The translations under genes and the position numbers were made by a program. This document shows positions 58,901-64,000 of a DNA stretch of 64,000 bases, in pieces. This stretch comes from Maricaulis sp047308265 (GTDB taxonomy: Bacteria > Pseudomonadota > Alphaproteobacteria > Caulobacterales > Maricaulaceae). The notes under the pieces were generated by a model that did no database searches, was not told the DNA's origin, and saw only the letters and a program-made list of their open reading frames with translations. Positions within the stretch are counted from its first letter, which is position 1. Each line of letters opens with the position of its first letter. The DNA lies in NCBI RefSeq assembly GCF_047308265.1, contig NZ_JBKQWY010000002.1, positions 1 through 64,000 of the forward strand. The letters are read 5' to 3'.

Positions 58901-59314
58901 ATGAGTCAGAACCCGAAGCCTGTGCTTTATGTGGCGGCGTGTGCCCTTCTTGATGCGGATGGCCGCATCCTTCTGGCGCAACGACCGGACGGCAAGGACA
59001 TGGCAGGGCTTTGGGAGTTTCCCGGCGGCAAGATCGAGCCCGGGGAAACGCCGGAACAGGCGGTGGTGCGTGAATTGCGCGAGGAGTTACTGGTGGAGCC
59101 GTGTGAGCGCTGCCTGCATCCCTTCGCTTTCGTGTCCCATCCGTACGAGGCATTTCACATTGTGATGCCTTTTTTCCTGTGCCGGACATGGGACGGTTTC
59201 CCCCAGCCCCAGGAAGGGCAGGAGATCGCCTGGGTCCGGAAAGAGAATTTGCGGGATTTCAAAATGCCCGCAGCTGATCTGCCGCTTGCGGCTGAACTGC
59301 GGGACCGCCTGTGA
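58901..59314 (+). CDS. mutT: MutT-type Nudix 8-oxo-dGTP diphosphatase
   Basis: A 137-residue hydrolase that removes mutagenic 8-oxo-dGTP. The Nudix box is complete: GGKIEPGETPEQAVVRELRE then ELLVE (about 42-66). RILLAQRPDGKDMAGLWEFP precedes it as in MutT. Downstream FHIVMPFFLCRTWDG fits. It overlaps the GTG of the next open frame by four bases. Confidence 0.95.
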   Translation: MSQNPKPVLYVAACALLDADGRILLAQRPDGKDMAGLWEFPGGKIEPGETPEQAVVRELREELLVEPCERCLHPFAFVSHPYEAFHIVMPFFLCRTWDGFPQPQEGQEIAWVRKENLRDFKMPAADLPLAAELRDRL

Positions 59315-59343
59315 GCGGTGTCGCTCTGGTGAAAGGGTCCGGC

Positions 59344-59502
59344 ATGCGCTGGTGGTCACGGTTCTGGAAAGACGAGTTCGGCGGAACAGCGATCGAATAC
59401 TCCGTTGTCGCCGTGATCATATCGATTGCCGGTGTGGGCGCACTCGCCCTGATCGGCCCTACGGTTCAGCAAATGTTTGTCGACGCTTCGGGCGGTTTCT
59501 AA
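59344..59502 (+). CDS. Flp/Fap-type pilin
   Basis: A 52-residue pilin. FGGTAIEYSVVAVIISIAGV is the Flp class IVb N-terminal motif: prepilin peptidase cuts before the T-A-I-E-Y segment and Glu5 is kept. The short hydrophobic body and C-terminal FVDASGGF fit. The ATG at 59344 follows AAAGGG and gives the normal leader length; a GTG at 59311, overlapping mutT, is the alternative. No Tad secretion genes are in the window, so it is an orphan that must use a Tad system elsewhere. Confidence 0.85.
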   Translation: MRWWSRFWKDEFGGTAIEYSVVAVIISIAGVGALALIGPTVQQMFVDASGGF

Positions 59503-60416
59503 CCCCCGGCCTTCTCACCTGCCGAGATCTCTGTCGTGCCAAGCGCCGCCGCCAGGCTGTGCGTGGCCGAGCCGGGGCGTTTGGGCTTGGGCTGGTCGGG
59601 ATGAGGCGCCCAGCCTCCTGCATGCACAATTTCGAAACTGGCCCGGATCCGACCATCAGGATCGCTGAATTGTTCAGCGTAAAGGGCTGCGGCCTGCATG
59701 AAGAGCGCTCGGGAGGCGGGACGGCGGGGCCGGTCGGTCAGGACGCTGGTCTCGCCCATGCCGCGCAGGTCCCGCATGAGGTCAAAAGCGCTGTCATAGC
59801 GCACGGTCAACCGGTCGATATCCGAGACGGGCAGGGCAAAACCGGCGCGTTGCAGCAGGGCTGCCATGTCAAACGTTCCCGCAAAGGGTGACACACGGTT
59901 GTGGACACCGTCGGAGAGGGCACTTTCCGCCATCATCAGGGCGCGGCGCAGCTCAGTGAGGGTCTGGCCGCCAAACAGGGCCAGGGCCAGGAAGCCATCC
60001 GGTTTCAGGGCGCGATTGATCTGGATCAGCGTGCCCGGCAGATCGTTGGACCAGTGCAGGTTCAGCGGTGCCAGAACCAGGTCGAAACTCTCATCGGCAA
60101 AGGGAAGGTTTTCCTCGTCCACACAGGCACGCGACGCGCCGGGCAGGCTCGCGGCCACAGGGCGGGCAATGTCCGTCTGGATGATATGGCCCAGCTTGCC
60201 GGTTGTGGCGGACGCTGCGAGCGCCGGGACAAAACGCGGCCCCCCACCGAGCACCAGGACACGGTCGAAATCGCGTGTGATACTCTCGATCCGGTCGACC
60301 ATATCCTCGGCGACACGCTCCACGAGAAAGCTGAAATCGTGTAGGCTGTCCGCTTGGCGGGCACGACGCTGCCGCAACAGGCGGCGATCGAAAAGCTGGG
60401 GAGGCATCTCTGTCAT
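59499..60416 (-). CDS. SAM-dependent methyltransferase (BioC/NDUFAF5-like)
   Basis: A 305-residue methyltransferase. MPPQLFDRRLLRQRRARQA is the opening of the family related to complex I assembly factor NDUFAF5 and BioC. The SAM-binding loop is VLVLGGGPRFVPALA, followed by SFDLVLAPLNLHWSNDLPGT and LKPDGFLALALFGG. NDUFAF5 hydroxylates an arginine of a complex I subunit; the bacterial role is uncertain. It is divergent from comF, 50 bases apart. Confidence 0.9.
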   Translation of the reverse strand: MTEMPPQLFDRRLLRQRRARQADSLHDFSFLVERVAEDMVDRIESITRDFDRVLVLGGGPRFVPALAASATTGKLGHIIQTDIARPVAASLPGASRACVDEENLPFADESFDLVLAPLNLHWSNDLPGTLIQINRALKPDGFLALALFGGQTLTELRRALMMAESALSDGVHNRVSPFAGTFDMAALLQRAGFALPVSDIDRLTVRYDSAFDLMRDLRGMGETSVLTDRPRRPASRALFMQAAALYAEQFSDPDGRIRASFEIVHAGGWAPHPDQPKPKRPGSATHSLAAALGTTEISAGEKAGG

Positions 60417-60466
60417 CACGAGGGGGATATGCGCGTTTTTCAGCGTCCGGGAAAGGGGCGAGAACT

Positions 60467-61234
60467 GTGTTTTCTCCGCTCCGGCCGCTGTTTCGGCGCG
60501 CCTGCGATCTAGTCTGGCCACCGCAGTGTCCGGTTAGCGGCCAGGCTGTGGATGATCCCGGGCATCTGGCCGTCAACCCATGGCGGGAACTGACCTTCCT
60601 CGCCCCGCCGCAGTGTTCATCCTGTGGCCGCCCGTTTGAATATGCCCCCGTGCCGGATAGCGGCGACACCTCTCAGGAGGACTGGCTGTGTGGCGTGTGT
60701 CTTGCGCATCCGCCGCGGTTCGACAGCCTGCGCGCTCCGCTCGCCTATGACGAGGCCAGTAGCGCTCTGGTCTTGGCGTTCAAGAAGGCCGACCGGGTCG
60801 AGATGCTGCCCCAGTTCGGTCGGTGGATGCGTATGGCGGCACGCCGTGAACTGGATGCAGCAGACCTGGCCATTCCTGTTCCGCTGCACTGGCGGCGCCT
60901 GCTCGCCCGGCGGTATAATCAGGCCGCCTTGCTGGCGCGGGCGCTGGTGTCGGGGACATCGTGTCCCGTGCGCACGGATATCCTGGTGCGTAAGAAAGCC
61001 ACGCCTTCACAGGCCGGGCGCAGCGCCAGCGGGCGGCGGCGCAATATGGTGGGGGCGTTTGCCGTACGCAAACCGGACGCGCTGTTGGGGCAGCGTGTGC
61101 TTCTGGTCGATGATGTCTATACCACCGGCGCGACGATCGCGGCCTGTACACGACTGCTCAAACTCTCTGGCGCAATCCGTGTAGATGTCGTGACATTGTG
61201 CAAAGTTGTGCGGGAAGAGACTCCGCCTACATAG
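60467..61234 (+). CDS. comF: ComF-family phosphoribosyltransferase-like protein
   Basis: A 255-residue protein with an N-terminal zinc finger (CPVSG, CSSCGRPF, CGVCLAHPPRF) and a C-terminal type I phosphoribosyltransferase fold with the PRPP loop VLLVDDVYTTGATI. ComF proteins are linked to natural competence but are widespread in non-competent bacteria. GTG start at 60467 (MFSPLRPLFRRACDLV). It is followed 19 bases on by grxC on the same strand. Confidence 0.93.
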   Translation: MFSPLRPLFRRACDLVWPPQCPVSGQAVDDPGHLAVNPWRELTFLAPPQCSSCGRPFEYAPVPDSGDTSQEDWLCGVCLAHPPRFDSLRAPLAYDEASSALVLAFKKADRVEMLPQFGRWMRMAARRELDAADLAIPVPLHWRRLLARRYNQAALLARALVSGTSCPVRTDILVRKKATPSQAGRSASGRRRNMVGAFAVRKPDALLGQRVLLVDDVYTTGATIAACTRLLKLSGAIRVDVVTLCKVVREETPPT

Positions 61235-61253
61235 GGCGCAAAGGAGAATTCTG

Positions 61254-61511
61254 ATGAGCCAAGTAACGATCTATACACGTCCCCTGTGCGGCTATTGCGC
61301 CCGTGCAGTCTCTCTGCTCAAGCAAAAGGGTGTCGCGTTCACCGAAATCGAGGCGGGCATGGACCGCGAGAAGCGCCAGGAGATGATCCAGCGCTCCAAT
61401 GGCGGAAACACCTTCCCGCAGATTTTTATTGGCGACATGCATATCGGCGGCTGCGACGAAATGATGGCGCTGGAACGGGCCGGCAAGCTCGATCCGCTGC
61501 TCAACGCCTGA
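61254..61511 (+). CDS. grxC: glutaredoxin 3
   Basis: An 85-residue dithiol glutaredoxin reducing disulfides with glutathione. The active site is CGYC (about residues 12-15, in RPLCGYCARAV), with the cis-Pro TFPQIFIGD and GGCDEMMALE glutathione-site loops. AAAGGAGAATTCTG precedes the ATG. It forms a run with the nitrilase-family gene. Confidence 0.97.
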   Translation: MSQVTIYTRPLCGYCARAVSLLKQKGVAFTEIEAGMDREKRQEMIQRSNGGNTFPQIFIGDMHIGGCDEMMALERAGKLDPLLNA

Positions 61512-61515
61512 TCTC

Positions 61516-62421
61516 ATGCGCGCTCGCCCGATGGATACCTTGCCTGTGGCCCTGGTCCAGATGCGCTCCGGGATCGATCCGGATGCGAATCTGGACGTGG
61601 CCGAGGTGGCCATCCGCCGGGCAGCGGATGAGGGTGCACGATGTGTGCTGACACCGGAATGCACCAATCTCGTCCAGAAGGACAGTGCCGCTGCGATGGC
61701 CGTGCTGAAACCCGAGAACGCGGATCCGGCCTTGCCTCGCTTTTCGGCTCTGGCGGGCGAGCTGGGTGTGCATCTGGTGATCGGTTCGCTGGCTCTGAAG
61801 GGCGAGACCGGCAAGGCGGTCAACCGGACTGTCGTGTTTGGTCCCGATGGCGCTTTGCAGGCCCGCTATGACAAGGTCCACATGTTTGATGTGGGTCTCG
61901 GACAGGGCGAGACCTATCGCGAGAGTGATACCTATGCTCCGGGGCAGCAGCCTGTGATCGCGGATATCGCCGACGCGCGTTTGGGCTTGTCCATCTGTTA
62001 TGATGTGCGCTTTGGCTATCTCTACCGGGCTCTCGCGCAGGCCGGCGCACAGATACTGACCGTTCCGGCGGCTTTCACCCGTCCCACAGGCCGGGCCCAC
62101 TGGGAGGTCCTGCTTCGGGCACGGGCGATTGAGACCGGCAGCTATGTGCTGGCCCCGGCCCAGGGCGGGCTTCATGAGGATGGCCGCCGGACCTGGGGGC
62201 ATTCCATGATTATCGGCCCTTGGGGCGAGATCGTGGCCGAGCTCAAGCATGACGAGCCCGGAATTTTGCATGCGGTGCTGGATATGCGAAAAGTGTCGGA
62301 CGCGCGGCAACGCATTCCTGCGCTCAGCCATGACCGTGCTGTTTCCGCGCCGGTCCAAGGTCTGGTATCCATGGGGGATCAGATGCCCGCTGACCCAGCG
62401 ACCGAATACGAAAGCGAATGA
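61516..62421 (+). CDS. carbon-nitrogen hydrolase (Nit family)
   Basis: A 301-residue nitrilase-superfamily amidase. The Glu-Lys-Cys triad is seen as TPECTN (Glu), RYDKVHMFDV (Lys) and LSICYDVRFG (Cys). The late motif IETGSYVLAPAQGG fits omega-amidase/NIT2, which clears deaminated glutathione or alpha-ketoglutaramate. The start is at 61516 or 61531. The stop overlaps the next gene as ATGA. Confidence 0.93.
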   Translation: MRARPMDTLPVALVQMRSGIDPDANLDVAEVAIRRAADEGARCVLTPECTNLVQKDSAAAMAVLKPENADPALPRFSALAGELGVHLVIGSLALKGETGKAVNRTVVFGPDGALQARYDKVHMFDVGLGQGETYRESDTYAPGQQPVIADIADARLGLSICYDVRFGYLYRALAQAGAQILTVPAAFTRPTGRAHWEVLLRARAIETGSYVLAPAQGGLHEDGRRTWGHSMIIGPWGEIVAELKHDEPGILHAVLDMRKVSDARQRIPALSHDRAVSAPVQGLVSMGDQMPADPATEYESE

Positions 62422-62843
62422 TCAAGTACGCGCTGTTATGTGACCAGGACCATGCGTTCGATGCCTGGTTTTCCGATTCCGACGCCTATGAGATGCAGGT
62501 CGAGCGGGGCCTGGTCGAGTGCCCCCATTGCGGATCCACCGATATACGCAAGGCCTTGATGGCCCCCGCCGTGCGCACCGCACGCCAGGTCGAAGCCCGG
62601 GATGCGAAGGCGGATCTTCAGAAGATCGCGGCCCAGGTCCGCAGCCATATTCGCGATAACTATGACTATGTCGGTGAAGATTTCGCCCGAGAAGCTCGGG
62701 CGATGCATGAGGGTGACAAGCCGGAACGATTGATCTACGGCGAAACCAGTGCGGCAGACAGCGAAGCGCTCCAGGATGAGGGCGTGCCGGTCATGCCGCT
62801 GCCTGACGCTCTCGCCCCCACGCCGCCGAAAAAGCTGAATTAG
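62418..62843 (+). CDS. DUF1178 family protein
   Basis: A 141-residue cytosolic protein. The opening KYALLCDQDHAFDAWFSDSD and the zinc-knuckle-like VECPHCGSTDIRKALMAP are diagnostic of DUF1178; a later FAREARAMHEGD also fits. Role unknown. It is translationally coupled with the nitrilase gene, and its tail overlaps the convergent ubiG tail by four bases. Confidence 0.95.
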   Translation: MIKYALLCDQDHAFDAWFSDSDAYEMQVERGLVECPHCGSTDIRKALMAPAVRTARQVEARDAKADLQKIAAQVRSHIRDNYDYVGEDFAREARAMHEGDKPERLIYGETSAADSEALQDEGVPVMPLPDALAPTPPKKLN

Positions 62844-63601
62844 CCCGGTTTGCGCGCGATCATCATATAATTCACCGACGGGTCTGCGCTCAAAGACCAT
62901 TGGTCATTGAGCGGATTATAGCTCACGCCGATCGCGTCATCGGGTGTCATGCCTCCGGCCCGAAGCGCTGCCGACAATTCGGTCGGCTTGACCAGCTTGT
63001 TGAACCGGTGCGTGCCGCGCGGCAGCCAGCCCAGAACCCATTCCGCGCCGACAATTGCCAGAGCAAAGGCTTTGGGAGTGCGGTTGATGGTGGCGCCGAT
63101 CATCAGCCCGCCGGGTTTGACCAGGTGCGCGCTGTCGATCAGGAATTGGTGCGGATCGGCGACGTGCTCCATCACTTCCAGATTCAGGACCACATCAAAC
63201 TGGGCTTCGCCCTCTTCGAGCAATTGCTCGGCCACACCGTGTCTGTAATCGATCGTCAGGCCGGATTCCTGCGCATGTACGCTGGCGGTCTTGATATTGG
63301 CTTCTGCCGCATCCACCGCGGTGACAGATGCGCCCAGACGGGCCATGGGCTCGCTGACCAGGCCACCGCCACAACCGATATCGAGCAGTCTGAGACCCTC
63401 GAACGGGGTCTCGCCGGACAGGTCGAAATGATCGCACACCGTGTCCCGGATAAAGCCCAGGCGAACCGGGTTAAACTTGTGCAGTGGTGCGAATTTGGAA
63501 TTGGGATCCCACCACTCCGACGCAATGCGCGAGAATTTCTCGACTTCCTCCGGATCGACCGAGGGCCGGGACAGAGTTTCGGGTGCGGTTGCGTGTGCCA
63601 T
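62840..63601 (-). CDS. ubiG: ubiquinone O-methyltransferase UbiG
   Basis: A 253-residue SAM-dependent methyltransferase performing both O-methylations of ubiquinone synthesis. KFSRIASEWWDPNSKFAPLH, PVRLGFIRD, LLDIGCGGGLVSEPMARLGA and VLNLEVMEHVADP are standard. GTHRFNKLVKPTEL follows. The start at 63601 (MAHATAPETLSR) has AAGGTGAACGCC upstream. Divergent from lysC. Confidence 0.98.
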   Translation of the reverse strand: MAHATAPETLSRPSVDPEEVEKFSRIASEWWDPNSKFAPLHKFNPVRLGFIRDTVCDHFDLSGETPFEGLRLLDIGCGGGLVSEPMARLGASVTAVDAAEANIKTASVHAQESGLTIDYRHGVAEQLLEEGEAQFDVVLNLEVMEHVADPHQFLIDSAHLVKPGGLMIGATINRTPKAFALAIVGAEWVLGWLPRGTHRFNKLVKPTELSAALRAGGMTPDDAIGVSYNPLNDQWSLSADPSVNYMMIARKPG

Positions 63602-63818
63602 GGCGTTCACCTTCCGGGCGAGTTGTCTGCCGCTTGCGTTCGGGCGTTGCATCCAAAAGACCGCGCAATTAGATCAAGGATGAAATCGCTTTGGTCCGGG
63701 TGCCTTAATATGGCCTCAGCCGGGCGGCTAATCGAGTGGGCTGCGACGATTTGAGCAGTCCTCGTCACAGCCACCGGGATACAGGGCCCGAACGGCGCAG
63801 GTTTGAGGGGAGCGACAC

Positions 63819-64000
63819 ATGCAGCGCGTGGTCGCAAAATTTGGCGGCACATCGGTCGGTTCGATCGAGCGTATCCGTCATTCCGCGCGACTGGTCGCGC
63901 AAGCCGTGCGCCGTGGTGAGCCCCATGCTGTTGTCGTGTCTGCCATGGCGGGTGAGACGGATCGCATACTGGGCCTCACACGCGAACTGGGTGGAGATCT
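63819..64000 (+). CDS. lysC: aspartate kinase, 5' part only
   Basis: The first 60 residues of an aspartokinase (first step of Lys/Thr/Met synthesis), cut by the window end. QRVVAKFGGTSVGSIERIR is the universal nucleotide-binding opening, followed by VVVSAMAGETDRIL. GAGGGGAGCG precedes the ATG, which supports the start. Confidence 0.95.
   Translation, partial: MQRVVAKFGGTSVGSIERIRHSARLVAQAVRRGEPHAVVVSAMAGETDRILGLTRELGGD

Noticed and set aside
1..64000. CRISPR array, prophage or insertion sequence
   Set aside because: No spaced direct repeats, no transposase, and no capsid, portal or terminase genes were seen anywhere in the window.

Overview
The window is a contiguous, high-GC, gene-dense chromosomal piece of an alphaproteobacterium. 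Alphaproteobacterial signatures are the cobS/cobT cobaltochelatase pair next to a C-terminal-J-domain protein and a BolA protein, an rpmB to rpoH housekeeping block with fdxA and carD, a CarD-type regulator, and single-copy coq7 and ubiG. Two sets of holdfast-anchor (hfa) genes point to a stalked, holdfast-forming member of the Caulobacterales/Maricaulales (Maricaulis/Oceanicaulis/Hyphomonas-like); that placement is inference. Almost everything apart from the first 1.8 kb and the hfa region is ordinary core-type sequence.

Layout. Bases 1-1800 are a decayed accessory patch: a frameshifted zinc-finger-like remnant, an unknown AT-richer gene that may be an orphan immunity gene, and a broken toxin tail carrying an HExxH motif. 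Bases 1.8-10.9 kb hold a cobalamin adenosyltransferase, a Rieske oxygenase, gluQ, an esterase, an HNH protein, a large secreted M16 peptidase, coq7, dsbB and exoD. Bases 11-23.9 kb hold tRNA-Leu(CAA), two tandem paralogous membrane proteins, an acyl-CoA synthetase, DUF924, hydrolases, selO, pgeF, a LysR/oxidoreductase divergon, tRNA-Arg(CCT), a SUKH protein, a stand-alone chemotaxis signalling domain and a secreted nuclease-like protein. Bases 24-32 kb carry rpoH, carD, fdxA, a TerB protein, an S4 protein, a SUV3/MgpS-like helicase, a DUF3108 protein and rpmB. Bases 32-43.6 kb carry an amidohydrolase lipoprotein, cobT, an HDAC-family deacylase, cobS, a J-domain protein, bolA, a CBS-domain transporter, aroB and aroK. 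Bases 43.7-47.5 kb carry an export-type unknown protein, xerD and accA.

The most unusual part is 48.2-54.3 kb: two tandem copies of a divergent module in which hfaA-hfaB (a small secreted protein and a CsgG-family lipoprotein pore) face a secreted repeat protein (HfaD-like). The two repeat proteins are built from about 48-residue units with a core like GDVSATAAAIGNSVSV, and the same core recurs inside HfaA. Both HfaB copies carry a C-terminal SPOR-like extension. The likely scheme is that HfaB forms an outer-membrane export pore, and HfaA and HfaD pass through it and polymerise or co-assemble as the surface anchor for the polysaccharide holdfast.

The rest (54.4-64 kb) is secA, a parvulin lipoprotein, a MutT protein, an orphan Flp pilin, a methyltransferase, comF, grxC, a nitrilase-family amidase, DUF1178, ubiG and the start of lysC, which runs off the window. 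All assignments come from reading the sequence only; no database search was possible.
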